A stretch of DNA of 64,000 nucleotides from CAWJKP01 sp963843465 (GTDB lineage Bacteria; Planctomycetota; Planctomycetia; Pirellulales; Thermoguttaceae). Under the pieces are notes generated by a model. That model searched no databases and was not told where the DNA came from. It saw nothing but the letters and a program-made list of their open reading frames with translations. This document shows positions 54,001-61,832 of the stretch, in pieces. The stretch covers positions 1,550,001 to 1,614,000 of the forward strand of contig CAWJKP010000001.1 in NCBI GenBank assembly GCA_963843465.1, written 5' to 3'. Within the stretch, counting starts at the first letter, position 1. Every line of letters begins with the position of its first letter. Position numbers and translations under genes: made by a program.

Positions 54001-54058
54001 TCGTGGGGCAGGTTGCCGACCTGCCTTTTCGGGGCAGATTGGCAATCTGCCCCACGAC
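54001..54058. repeat. Imperfect 25-bp inverted repeat
   Basis: Arms 54001-54025 and 54034-54058 (TCGTGGGGCAGGTTGCC type, few mismatches) enclose an 8-nt spacer (TTTTCGGG). It lies between the divergent Gfo/Idh and HigB-like genes, upstream of the promoter at 54092. Confidence 0.87.
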
Positions 54059-54091
54059 TCGAGGGCTCATTTCGGGGCCTCAAGAAAGGCC

Positions 54092-54120
54092 TTGACTTGG
54101 GACGATAATCACAATATTGT
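54092..54120 (+). promoter_or_regulatory. Promoter of the toxin-antitoxin-chaperone operon
   Basis: TTGACT (54092-54097) and TATTGT (54115-54120) are spaced by 17 nt, in the only AT-rich stretch of the region (TAATCACAATATTGTTATAT). The palindromic ACAATATTGT (54111-54120) covers the -10 and could be the operator of the HTH antitoxin. Transcription would start near 54127, giving a short leader before ATG 54134. Confidence 0.6.
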
Positions 54121-54133
54121 TATATGTGTGACC

Positions 54134-54529
54134 ATGCCGCCCACCGAGGTTCAGGCCTTTCGCGACCGCAACGGGGAGGTTCCGCTACAAGACTGGCTGG
54201 ACGAAATCGAAAGCCGCGAACCCAAGGCCTACCAGAAGTGCCTGGCACGCATCTTGGACCTGTCGCGCAAGGGATACGAGATGCGGCGTCCTCACGCCGA
54301 CCTGTTGCGCCAAGGGATTTACGAACTGCGGGCATCGTTTTCGGGAACTCATTACCGCATGCTCTACTTCTTTTTCGGCAAGAGTTGTGTCGCCGTGTCG
54401 CACGGCATCACCAAGGAGGATCGGGTGCCTCCCAAGGAGATCGAGTTGGCGATTGCCCGCATGGAGCTCGTCAAGCGAGACCCGTTGAAGTACACCACCG
54501 CATTCGACTTTGAGGATGGAGAGTTGTGA
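54134..54529 (+). CDS. higB: HigB/RelE-type toxin (phage-derived Gp49-like)
   Basis: A 131-aa protein with 'EVPLQDWLDEIESREPKAYQ', 'CLARILDLSRKGYEMRRPHA', 'LLRQGIYELRASFSGTHYRM' and 'LYFFFGKSCVAVSHGITKED', the Gp49/HigB pattern with Arg and His residues expected for ribosome-dependent mRNA cleavage. It is followed by a one-base overlap (TGATG) with the HTH gene, toxin first, as in HigBA. Start ATG 54134; a GTG at 54128 is in frame. The window shows a good promoter directly upstream. Confidence 0.85.
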   Translation: MPPTEVQAFRDRNGEVPLQDWLDEIESREPKAYQKCLARILDLSRKGYEMRRPHADLLRQGIYELRASFSGTHYRMLYFFFGKSCVAVSHGITKEDRVPPKEIELAIARMELVKRDPLKYTTAFDFEDGEL

Positions 54530-54960
54530 TGGCCGTTACCAGGAATCTTGCCGAAATCATCCGCCGCAAGCTGGCGGCGGACCCCGATCTTGCGGCCGCC
54601 GTGGACGCCGAGCTCTTCAACGTCAACGTGGGGGCGGAGATTTTCCAGGCCCGAACGGCGGCCGGCTTGACGCAGAAGCAATTGGCGGATCGCGTGGGAA
54701 TGCAGCAGTCGGCGATTGCGCGGCTGGAGAACGCCGACTACGACGGCCATTCCTTGAAGACCTTGGAACGGATTGCGTTGGCCCTGGAGAAGCGGGTCGA
54801 GATCCGCTTCGTCGACCCGTGCGTGAGCGGCTCCCGCGAGACCGCCGGCGACTTCACCGTCGAACCGACGGCTTGGGGCCACGACTGGGAGGAATGGATT
54901 CCGCGGATCACCACCACGACACAACCTTTTCAGGCGGCTTTCCGCGGCACGCCCCTATAA
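54529..54960 (+). CDS. higA: HigA-like HTH antitoxin
   Basis: A 143-aa XRE protein. The HTH is at residues about 37-85 ('FQARTAAGLTQKQLADRVGM', 'QQSAIARLENADYDGHSLKT'), continuing 'LERIALALEKRVEIRFVDP'. The C-terminal ~50 residues ('TVEPTAWGHDWEEWIPRITT') are an extension beyond a plain antitoxin; in chaperone-addicted HigA proteins this tail (ChAD) is the part that needs the SecB-like chaperone. The ATG overlaps the toxin stop; the SecB-like gene starts right after its stop. Confidence 0.85.
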   Translation: MAVTRNLAEIIRRKLAADPDLAAAVDAELFNVNVGAEIFQARTAAGLTQKQLADRVGMQQSAIARLENADYDGHSLKTLERIALALEKRVEIRFVDPCVSGSRETAGDFTVEPTAWGHDWEEWIPRITTTTQPFQAAFRGTPL

Positions 54961-55494
54961 ATGAGCAAAAAGAAACCGCCGCCTGCCGGTCCCGCCGCCG
55001 AGTCGGCCGTCGACCTGTCGCCTCTGTTGCCGCAGGTTCAACTGCACGACTTGCGATTGCTGAACACCTCCTGTTCCGTGCCTGCCGCCGGGCCGCCGAA
55101 GCCGACGCCGGAGCTGCGCCAATCGATCACGGTCAACAGCAGCCGGACCACCCAGCCGCCGGCGATCGTAGTGCAGATCTCGTTTTCGCTGATCGGCGCC
55201 GACGCGGAGAAACGCGAAGGGCTGCGCGTGGAGGCGACGTTCGGCCTGATGTACTTGACCCGATCGCTGGAGACCATTTCGCCGGAGGCGCTGGCCGCGT
55301 TCAGTCAGACCGTAGGAGTGCAGAACGTCTGGCCCTACTGGCGTGAATTCGTGCAGTCGATGACCGGGAGAATGGGCCTGCCGCCGCTGCGCATGCCTCT
55401 GCTGACCCCCGCGCAGTTGACGTTCACCCCCGACCAGAAGCAGGCCGGCCTGGAGCGGAAAATAGCTTCCGCCCGGCGGGAACCGTCATCCTGA
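54961..55494 (+). CDS. SecB-like chaperone of a toxin-antitoxin-chaperone module
   Basis: A 177-aa SecB-family protein directly abutting the HigA-like gene. After a Pro/Lys-rich N-terminus come strands ('LHDLRLLNTSCSVPAAG', 'IVVQISFSLIGADAEKREGL'), 'VEATFGLMYLTRS' and the SecB hallmark 'NVWPYWREFVQSMTGRMGLP' (residues about 120-139), ending with 'MPLLTPAQLTF'. In TAC systems such as Mycobacterium tuberculosis Rv1955-1957 this chaperone protects the antitoxin from degradation. Gene order here (toxin, antitoxin, SecB-like) is the same. It is convergent with the NusG-like gene, 8 nt apart. Confidence 0.85.
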   Translation: MSKKKPPPAGPAAESAVDLSPLLPQVQLHDLRLLNTSCSVPAAGPPKPTPELRQSITVNSSRTTQPPAIVVQISFSLIGADAEKREGLRVEATFGLMYLTRSLETISPEALAAFSQTVGVQNVWPYWREFVQSMTGRMGLPPLRMPLLTPAQLTFTPDQKQAGLERKIASARREPSS

Positions 55495-55502
55495 GCGGGA
55501 GC

Positions 55503-56112
55503 TCAGCGGGGGAGATTGCGGCGAGCCGACGGGGCCTGCTCCAGCCGTTCCAGCATGAAGTCGTCGATGTCGATCGACGCCCCCTGCTGGAGAAAATTCA
55601 CCGACACCAGAAGCCGCGTCTGGCCGCGGCGTTCCAGAACGGTGCCTTCCAGTCCTTCCAGCGGTCCACGGCGGACCCGCACGCGAACGCCAGGCGCCAG
55701 ACGGCTCTCCAGCGTCAGCGGAGTCTCCCGAGGCAATCAGCAGTTGGAGCTGGCGAAGGTCGTGCAACAGGCTGTCCCCATCCTCGACCGCAAGAATTCG
55801 CGAGAGGCGGTTGGTGGTCAGGCTGCGGCCACGTTCCTCGTCGGAGCCGAAAAGAAACACATAGCCGGAAAACAAAGGGACGTACGTCGACACCTTCCAC
55901 TTGCGATACACCTTGTCCGACTTCACCAGCGGCAGATAGAAGGGAACCTGGTACTGCAACAGATCGCGGGCCAGCGATTTCTCCTGACGAGACCTTGTGT
56001 ACAACACCCACCACTGTCGCAGCCCCCCGCCGGGCCTCGCCTCCGCAAGGGCCTCCGGCCTTTGCAGCAAATCGGCAGGGAAAAGACTCGTTTCCTGTTG
56101 GCAAACCGGCAT
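55503..56112 (-). CDS. NusG/RfaH-like transcription factor, one frameshift
   Basis: Start ATG 56112 (GGGGGG 5 nt upstream). An NGN domain ('QWWVLYTRSRQEKSLARDLL', 'LVKSDKVYRKWKVSTYVPLF', 'SGYVFLFGS') is followed, after a frame change near 55735, by a KOW domain ('LAPGVRVRVRRGPLEGLEG', then 'TVLERRGQTRLLVSVNFLQQ'). Specialised NusG paralogues (RfaH, UpxY) promote transcription of long polysaccharide operons. The divergent UDP-sugar dehydrogenase gene at 56288 fits that role. Joined length about 203 aa; the frame change is probably an indel. Confidence 0.78.
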
Positions 56113-56287
56113 GAATACCCCCCTACAGACTACCTCAGCTTCTTGCACGTTCCTTCGTTGTATCGAAAATAAATGTCGCCTTCAAGGGAGTCGCGGGCCG
56201 GCAAGGTGGCTCCGTTCCCCATCCGAGGGTCCCGGAGTACACTAGAACTCTTGAGGTGGCATCCAGAGTGCTGCGGAGAGCAAGGGC

Positions 56288-57619
56288 ATGGGGTTGAATG
56301 CGCACGCCCGACTCAAAAAGGCGATTAGCGAGAAAACCGCCCGCGTGGGCGTGATCGGACTCGGATACGTAGGACTCCCTCTGGTCCGCGTCTTTGTCGC
56401 GGCCGGGTTCCAGACGCTGGGATTCGACGTAGACGCCGGCAAGGTGGAACGTCTCTTGGCCGGCGAGAGCTACATCGCGCATATCTCCTCGGAGTGGATT
56501 GCCGCGTGCATTGCCCGGGAGAGTTTCGAGCCGACAGCCGATATGCGCCGGCTTGGCGAGGCCGATGCCCTGGTGATCTGCGTCCCCACGCCGCTCGGCG
56601 AAGGCCGCGATCCCGACTTGACGCACATCGAGACCACAACCCGCCAGATCGCCGAGGTCCTGCGACCCGGCCAGCTCGTGGTCCTGGAGAGCACCACGTA
56701 CCCGGGGACCACGCGGGAGGTGGTGCTGCCGATATTGGCCGCCGGCAAGCTCACGGTGGGCGAGGATTTTTTTCTGGCGTTCAGTCCCGAGCGGGAAGAC
56801 CCCGGCAATCCCCACTACCCCGCCGAGCGGATTCCCAAGGTCGTCGGCGGCATCGATGCGGCCAGCCGTGAGCTGGCGGAATTGCTTTACCGCGCCGCGG
56901 TGACCCGGGTGGTGCCGGTTTCCAGTTGCGAGGTGGCCGAAGCCTGCAAGATCCTGGAGAACACCTACCGCTCGGTCAACATCGCCATGGTCAACGAGCT
57001 CAAGGTGCTTTTCGACCGCCTGGGGATTGACATTTGGGAGGTGATTGAGGCGGCCGAGACCAAGCCTTTCGGATTCCAGGCCTTCTACCCGGGGCCGGGC
57101 TTGGGCGGCCACTGCATCCCCATCGACCCGTTCTACCTGAGCTGGCTGGCCCGCAAGCACGGCATGACCACGCGGTTCATCGAGCTGGCCGGTGAGATCA
57201 ACGCCGGCATGCCGCAGTACGTGATGCGGCGGCTGAGCGAGGCCCTTAACGAGGTCCGCAAGCCGATCCGCGGAAGCAAGGTGCTCGTCCTGGGAGTGGC
57301 CTACAAGAAGGACGTCGACGATCCTCGGGAAAGCCCTTCGTTTGAGCTCATGGAGATGCTTCTGGCCGCCGGGGCTGAACTCTGTTACAACGACCCGCAC
57401 ATCCCGCGGCTTCCCTCCATGCGGCATTACCACCTGCCGCCGATGGAGAGCGTCGCGCTCACGCCGGAACTCCTGGCCGGCTTGGATTGCCTGCTGATCG
57501 TCACCGACCACTCGGCCTACGACTACGACTTCATCGTACGACACGCCCCGCTGATCATCGACACGCGCAACGCCACCAGGAAGGTCCTCGATCACCGCGA
57601 CAAAATCCACAAGGCGTAG
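56288..57619 (+). CDS. wbpA: UDP-N-acetylglucosamine/UDP-sugar 6-dehydrogenase (WbpA-like)
   Basis: A 443-aa nucleotide-sugar dehydrogenase. It has an NAD Rossmann motif 'VGVIGLGYVGLPLVRVFVAA', the segment 'STTYPGTTREVVLPIL', the central Lys/Asn helix 'EVAEACKILENTYRSVNIAM', and catalytic Cys in 'GPGLGGHCIPIDPFYLSW', the WbpA/TviB type that oxidises UDP-HexNAc rather than UDP-glucose. The C-terminal domain has 'LGVAYKKDVDDPRESPSFEL'. The product feeds surface polysaccharide synthesis. Strictly, the substrate (UDP-GlcNAc or UDP-GalNAc) cannot be fixed from sequence alone. Confidence 0.92.
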   Translation: MGLNAHARLKKAISEKTARVGVIGLGYVGLPLVRVFVAAGFQTLGFDVDAGKVERLLAGESYIAHISSEWIAACIARESFEPTADMRRLGEADALVICVPTPLGEGRDPDLTHIETTTRQIAEVLRPGQLVVLESTTYPGTTREVVLPILAAGKLTVGEDFFLAFSPEREDPGNPHYPAERIPKVVGGIDAASRELAELLYRAAVTRVVPVSSCEVAEACKILENTYRSVNIAMVNELKVLFDRLGIDIWEVIEAAETKPFGFQAFYPGPGLGGHCIPIDPFYLSWLARKHGMTTRFIELAGEINAGMPQYVMRRLSEALNEVRKPIRGSKVLVLGVAYKKDVDDPRESPSFELMEMLLAAGAELCYNDPHIPRLPSMRHYHLPPMESVALTPELLAGLDCLLIVTDHSAYDYDFIVRHAPLIIDTRNATRKVLDHRDKIHKA

Positions 57620-57842
57620 CGGCGTGTGCCGATGTCGATTATTGGGCTGCACAGGTCTGCTGGAGGGTTTGATCCATGAAACTGAGGCGCTACGACGGCA
57701 ACCCGAGCTGGGTGACAACCGGGCGGCACACCCGCGCGTAAAGTTTGACGCCGCGGCGGCTGGGCGTCATGATCGGCCGCGCGACTGGCCGAAGAAGGAA
57801 CCGCGAGGGCAGGCGGTCCGAGATCAACCAGGGGCCAGTCGC

Positions 57843-58550
57843 ATGGCGCTCAAGCAGAGCCGATGGCTGCAATCGCTTCCAGGCCGGGAGGGACCGGGAG
57901 TCGAGTATTATCCGGGCGAGAGGTCCACGGCCATGGGGGCGGCACGCCTCCTCTTCCGCCGGCCGCTGACCGGCTGGGAAATTGCCGGACTGGCCGGTGC
58001 CCCGGAGGATGCCGCGGTCGACGTGGGGATCTGCGGCGGCTGCCTGTACCTGGAGATGTACCAGCCGACGACCTTCGACTATCAGGCCATTTACCGCCTG
58101 TCGGCCGCGAGCGGCCGCCCCGTCGCCATGATCGACGCCTTTGCCATCCGCCGGCCCTGGCTGCGCCGCCGGGGATTGGGATTGCGGATCTTTTGCCGTC
58201 ACCTCTATTTTGCCCGCCGCCTGGGCGTGACGCAGATCCAAATCCTGGCGGGGCGCGGGCCGGGCGAGAACGGCTACTACACCTGGCCCCGCTTCGGCTT
58301 CAACGGCCCGCTGCCGCCGGCCGTCCAATGCCGCCTGCCCCCCGAGCTGCGGTCTGCGCGAACGGTCCTCGATCTGATGAGTTCCCCGCCGGGACGGCTC
58401 TGGTGGCAATCGCAGGGCGGTCCGATCCCGGTGGTCTTCGACCTGGCCGCAGGAAGCCCGTCCTGGGACGCCTTCCGGCGCTACGCGGGCGAATCCCCGG
58501 GCGAGCCTCTTCGTCCGCCGTCGCCGCGAGGTCGGTTGAACGAAGGCTGA
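57843..58550 (+). CDS. GNAT-like acyltransferase
   Basis: A 235-aa protein (ATG 57843; an open frame extends upstream to 57624 but without protein character). The core 'IYRLSAASGRPVAMIDAFAI', 'RRRGLGLRIFCRHLYFARRL' (acetyl-CoA-binding-like R/Q-x-x-G-x-G/A motif), 'GVTQIQILAGRGPGENGYYT' and 'WPRFGFNGPLP' follow the GNAT fold order. The substrate is unknown; position near polysaccharide genes may hint at envelope modification. The start is uncertain. Confidence 0.6.
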   Translation: MALKQSRWLQSLPGREGPGVEYYPGERSTAMGAARLLFRRPLTGWEIAGLAGAPEDAAVDVGICGGCLYLEMYQPTTFDYQAIYRLSAASGRPVAMIDAFAIRRPWLRRRGLGLRIFCRHLYFARRLGVTQIQILAGRGPGENGYYTWPRFGFNGPLPPAVQCRLPPELRSARTVLDLMSSPPGRLWWQSQGGPIPVVFDLAAGSPSWDAFRRYAGESPGEPLRPPSPRGRLNEG

Positions 58551-58586
58551 CTTTTCGCCCGCGCCCGGCCAAACTATACTACCGCT

Positions 58587-59708
58587 ATGAGCGAGACCCG
58601 CCAACACCGCCTCCGCTGGTACCAGTACAGTCTGCGGTCGCTGTTTCTGGCGATGTTTCTGGTTAGCCTCGGCATGAGTTGGTTTGCCGTCATGATGCAG
58701 AGGGCGAAGCGGCAGAAGGCGGCGGTGGCGGCGATATTGGAACTGGGCGGGGAGGTGTCTTACGATTATGAGGCCCAACAACCATGCAGTGGGCTCCCCA
58801 GTTCAGGCCCGCCCGGACCAGCGTGGCTCCGGAACCTGTTGGGAGAGGATTTTTTTGCGACGGTTGTTCGGGTGACGTTCCAGGATCCGCAGTCCACCGT
58901 TGCCGGCTTGGAGCACCTGAACGGACTGACGCAACTGCGGAGCTTGGACTTCAACGGCGACCAGGTTACCGATGCGGGCTTTGAGCACCTGAAGGGGCTC
59001 ACGCAGCTCAGGGAGTTGGACCTCTCCATCACGCCGCTCACGGATGCTGGCTTGGAGCATCTCAAAGGGCTGACGCAACTCCAGGAGTTGCATCTCAGGA
59101 ACACAAGGATCACCGATGCCGGCTTGGAACACCTGAAGGGATTGACGAATCTCCAGGTGTTGGACCTCCAGGACACGGTGATGGATCTAAGCGTAACAAG
59201 CATCACCGGCGCCGGCTTGGAGCATCTCAAGGGGCTGACGCAACTGCAGGCGTTGCGGCTCGAGGGAAGGCCGGTCACGGATGCCGGCTTGGAGCATCTG
59301 AAGGGGTTGACGCAACTCCAGAGCTTGAACCTCGGCCACGCGCACATCACGGATGCTGGCTTGCAGCACCTTAAGGGACTGGCGAAACTACAGGACTTGT
59401 ACCTCTCATGCACGCGGGTGGCGGATGCTGGCTTGGAGCATCTCAAGGGGCTGACACAACTTCAGACCTTGAACCTCGATTACACCAATGTCACGGATGC
59501 CGGTTTGGAGCGTCTCAAGGAACTGACGAAGCTCCAGGATTTGGAACTCGAGGGCACACCGGTCACGGACGCGGGTTTGCAGCATCTCAAGGGACTGATC
59601 CAACTCGAACGGCTGGAACTCCAGTGTACGAAGGTCACCGACGACGGCGTGATGAAGCTCCAGCAGGCGTTACCGAAGTGCAAAATCTTCAAGAGCAGGA
59701 CGGAATGA
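58587..59708 (+). CDS. Membrane-anchored leucine-rich repeat protein
   Basis: A 373-aa protein with an N-terminal basic stretch and one membrane helix ('SLRSLFLAMFLVSLGMSWFA', residues about 14-33), then eleven or so leucine-rich repeats of about 24 residues with consensus 'TDAGLEHLKGLTQLQELDL'. The repeats are nearly identical at the DNA level (GAGCATCTCAAGGGGCTGAC recurs), implying recent duplication or gene conversion. The last repeat ends 'TDDGVMKLQQALPKCKIF', a typical planctomycete LRR terminus. It probably binds proteins on the cell surface. Start ATG 58587. Confidence 0.88.
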   Translation: MSETRQHRLRWYQYSLRSLFLAMFLVSLGMSWFAVMMQRAKRQKAAVAAILELGGEVSYDYEAQQPCSGLPSSGPPGPAWLRNLLGEDFFATVVRVTFQDPQSTVAGLEHLNGLTQLRSLDFNGDQVTDAGFEHLKGLTQLRELDLSITPLTDAGLEHLKGLTQLQELHLRNTRITDAGLEHLKGLTNLQVLDLQDTVMDLSVTSITGAGLEHLKGLTQLQALRLEGRPVTDAGLEHLKGLTQLQSLNLGHAHITDAGLQHLKGLAKLQDLYLSCTRVADAGLEHLKGLTQLQTLNLDYTNVTDAGLERLKELTKLQDLELEGTPVTDAGLQHLKGLIQLERLELQCTKVTDDGVMKLQQALPKCKIFKSRTE

Positions 59709-59714
59709 CACAAG

Positions 59715-59776
59715 TTCGTAGTACCGGCTTTTAGCCAGAAGCCCGCGGCAAGACCGCCTAAAGGCGGGACTACGAA
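59715..59776. repeat. Imperfect inverted repeat after the LRR gene
   Basis: Arms 59715-59736 (TTCGTAGTACCGGCTTTTAG type) and 59755-59776 are complementary with a few mismatches around a GC-rich loop. It begins just after the stop of the LRR gene. Confidence 0.83.
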
Positions 59777-59864
59777 CGGAGTATTTCCGACCGCCTGCGG
59801 TACGCAGCCTCGTCGCACCCTACAACGTTCACAAATCTGTACGGAACGCCCTCTGTGGCGTTTC

Positions 59865-60078
59865 CCGCCCCGAAGGGGCAGATGTTCTCCCAGCCCAGGG
59901 CAACGCCCTGGGGACCGTGACGCCACGTGAGCGGTTACGCCGGCCCAACGGGCCAACGGTTCTCTGACGCGCGAGCAAGAAGAACCATTGGCCCGTTGGG
60001 CCGACGGGATGCGCGGGCGCCATCCTCCCCAGGGCGTTGCCCTGGGCTGGAAGAAATACCGGGCCTTCGGCCCGAAAA
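59865..60078. repeat. ~200-bp composite palindromic element, copy 2
   Basis: Same modules and order as copy 1 at 26805-27015: CCCCGAAGGGGCAG, GCCCAGGGCAACGCCCTGGG, GGCCCAACGGGCCAA, TTGGCCCGTTGGGCC, CCCCAGGGCGTTGCCCTGGG, GGGCCTTCGGCCCGA. The gap 59709-60209 (501 nt) contains this element and the inverted repeat at 59715-59776, and no credible gene. Confidence 0.9.
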
Positions 60079-60209
60079 GCACGCTCAAACCTGCGAACAA
60101 AGATGGGAACCACTACTGCCCCAGGGAGGGCGATCCTTTCACCGCCCCAGGCGTTCCCTAGAGACCAAAATCGGTATGCCGGTGTTGCGCAGGGGCTAAC
60201 CGCTCGAGA

Positions 60210-61313
60210 TCAAACGTACTCCCAATCGCGCAGCCAGTGATAGTTGGGCGGGAGATTGGCCCAGGCGCGGTCGGTGGCCTCGTTCAGCTCCGCCTGCTCG
60301 TGGCGGTCCAGCTCGCGGCGCTCCTTGACGGCCAAGGCGGCGTTGTCGACCTGGGCCAGCGAGACCAGGCCGGGAATGGGGGCCGTGATCGCCGGGTTGC
60401 AGAGGATCGCCCGCAGGGTCAGCCGGGCGATGCGGTTGTCTTGCTCGGCGTGCGGGTCGTCGGGGGCGCTGGTGCCCTTGAAGACGGAGTTGCTGGCGAA
60501 GGGCTTGATGCCGAACCAGCCCACGTCGGCCTTGCGGATCGCCGCCCAAAGGCCGTCGGCGTCCTCGACCAGTTTGGTCTTGGCCGTATAGGGCGTGAGG
60601 ATCACTTCCAACTCGCGGGGATACTTCTGGATCATGGCCTTGATGTGGGCCCGGTCGTGGGAGGAGATGCCGATGAAGCGGGCGCGGCCCGACTTTTTGG
60701 CCCAATCCAAGGCGGCCATGGCCTCGTCGATCTCGGCGCTTCGGTGGTCGGCGCTGTTGGTCAAGAGGCTCAGCCGCCAGAGGTCGACATAGTCCAGGCC
60801 GGCCTCTTTCATCCCCTCGTCGAGGCCCTTTTGGAGCATCTTGGCCAAGCGCCACTCGGGGAAGCGGCTCTCCTTGACGTGCCAGGAGTAGCCGAGATAG
60901 ATCTTCTCGCGGCGGCCCTTGAGGGCCTTGCAGTAAGTGAGGATCTCCTCGCGGCAGCAGGCGTCGACGTAGTTGATGCCGCGTTCGATCGCGCGGCTCA
61001 GCACGTCGCTGCGGTTCTTGAGGAAGTCGCCGCGGATGATATCCATGGTCATCCAGCCCGGGGGCTCCTGGCCGCCGATGATCTGCGTGACCCGCTTCCA
61101 GTGGCCGCCCAGGGACACGCCGGAGACCATGAGATTGGTCTTGCCGCAACGGCGGTACTCCATGTCCGGGTTGTAGTTGAGGATCTTGGCGGTGTCGGTT
61201 CGCGTGGGGTTGCCGGCATGGACGATCTGCGGCATGGCCACGGCCACGGCCGCCGCACCGACGGCGACGGCGCCGTCCTGCAAGAACTCGCGACGAGTGA
61301 GCTTCTGTGACAC
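60210..61313 (-). CDS. Aldo/keto reductase-like protein, Tat-exported
   Basis: A 367-aa protein. GTG 61313 is chosen because AGGAGG lies 7 nt upstream and the twin-arginine motif 'TRREFLQDGAVAVGAAAVAV' then follows at residue 6. The TIM-barrel AKR pattern is visible ('YRRCGKTNLMVSGVSLGGHW', 'IERGINYVDACC', 'GLDYVDLWRLSLL', 'GRARFIGISSHDRAHI', 'ITAPIPGLVSLAQVDNAAL'). The catalytic Tyr expected after the 'NYVDA' strand (DTAxxY) is not obvious ('DACCREE'), so activity as a classical reductase is doubtful. Not in an operon with its neighbours. Confidence 0.82.
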   Translation of the reverse strand: MSQKLTRREFLQDGAVAVGAAAVAVAMPQIVHAGNPTRTDTAKILNYNPDMEYRRCGKTNLMVSGVSLGGHWKRVTQIIGGQEPPGWMTMDIIRGDFLKNRSDVLSRAIERGINYVDACCREEILTYCKALKGRREKIYLGYSWHVKESRFPEWRLAKMLQKGLDEGMKEAGLDYVDLWRLSLLTNSADHRSAEIDEAMAALDWAKKSGRARFIGISSHDRAHIKAMIQKYPRELEVILTPYTAKTKLVEDADGLWAAIRKADVGWFGIKPFASNSVFKGTSAPDDPHAEQDNRIARLTLRAILCNPAITAPIPGLVSLAQVDNAALAVKERRELDRHEQAELNEATDRAWANLPPNYHWLRDWEYV

Positions 61314-61523
61314 GGCAACTCCTCCTGCTGGGCTTGAGGCAGACAACGAGCCCCATTCTACTCTCCGCTCGCCTGCCGCCGCAACTCGTTGGGAGTTGTG
61401 GGGTGGTACAGTTGCCGCCCAACAGCCCCGCACGCCAAGGAATACCAGGAGAAGCACCCCACTGGCGATGGTTTCTAGCTAGCTAGTAGGACTATTGGCC
61501 CATCGAAACGATTCGAGGGACCG

Positions 61524-61832
61524 CTAGAGAGTAAAATCCGGTCTGGCGACCAGGTTGATCACGCAAAGCTCGCGTTCATTCAAGTCAAAGTAGAAATGAG
61601 CCCGGCAATGAACTCTCTCACCGGGCGCTCTATCGCAATAGAAGTCGAATTCCTGCGGCCAAAAAACCCCGCCATCCGCAGCGGGATAGACGGTACGCCC
61701 TCGCTGGCCGTGTTCACCTGGGTTATCAGCCAGGCGGTGCATAGCATCGTCAACACAATCAAGAATCTCGGGCAGATTCAATTCAAGCAGTTGGTCAAGA
61801 GCCCCTTGCCCGTAAAGAATTGCGTAGTTCAT
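61524..61832 (-). CDS. Possible RelE/ParE-type toxin
   Basis: A 102-aa protein with a RelE-like order of elements: 'LDQLLELNLPEILDCVDDAM' helices, then 'GGVFWPQEFDFYCDRAPGER' and 'VHCRAHFYFDLNERELCVIN' strands. It overlaps the preceding gene's end by 38 nt, like toxin-antitoxin pairs, but catalytic residues are not certain. Hypothetical. Confidence 0.5.
   Translation of the reverse strand: MNYAILYGQGALDQLLELNLPEILDCVDDAMHRLADNPGEHGQRGRTVYPAADGGVFWPQEFDFYCDRAPGERVHCRAHFYFDLNERELCVINLVARPDFTL

Noticed and set aside
52169..54133. Long + strand open frame running into the HigB-like gene
   Set aside because: The part before 54134 is antisense to the Gfo/Idh and scaffold genes; only the C-terminal 131 residues look like a protein.
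59480..60113. Open frames across the composite palindromic element
   Set aside because: They translate the repeat itself; similar peptides arise at the other copy in a different context.
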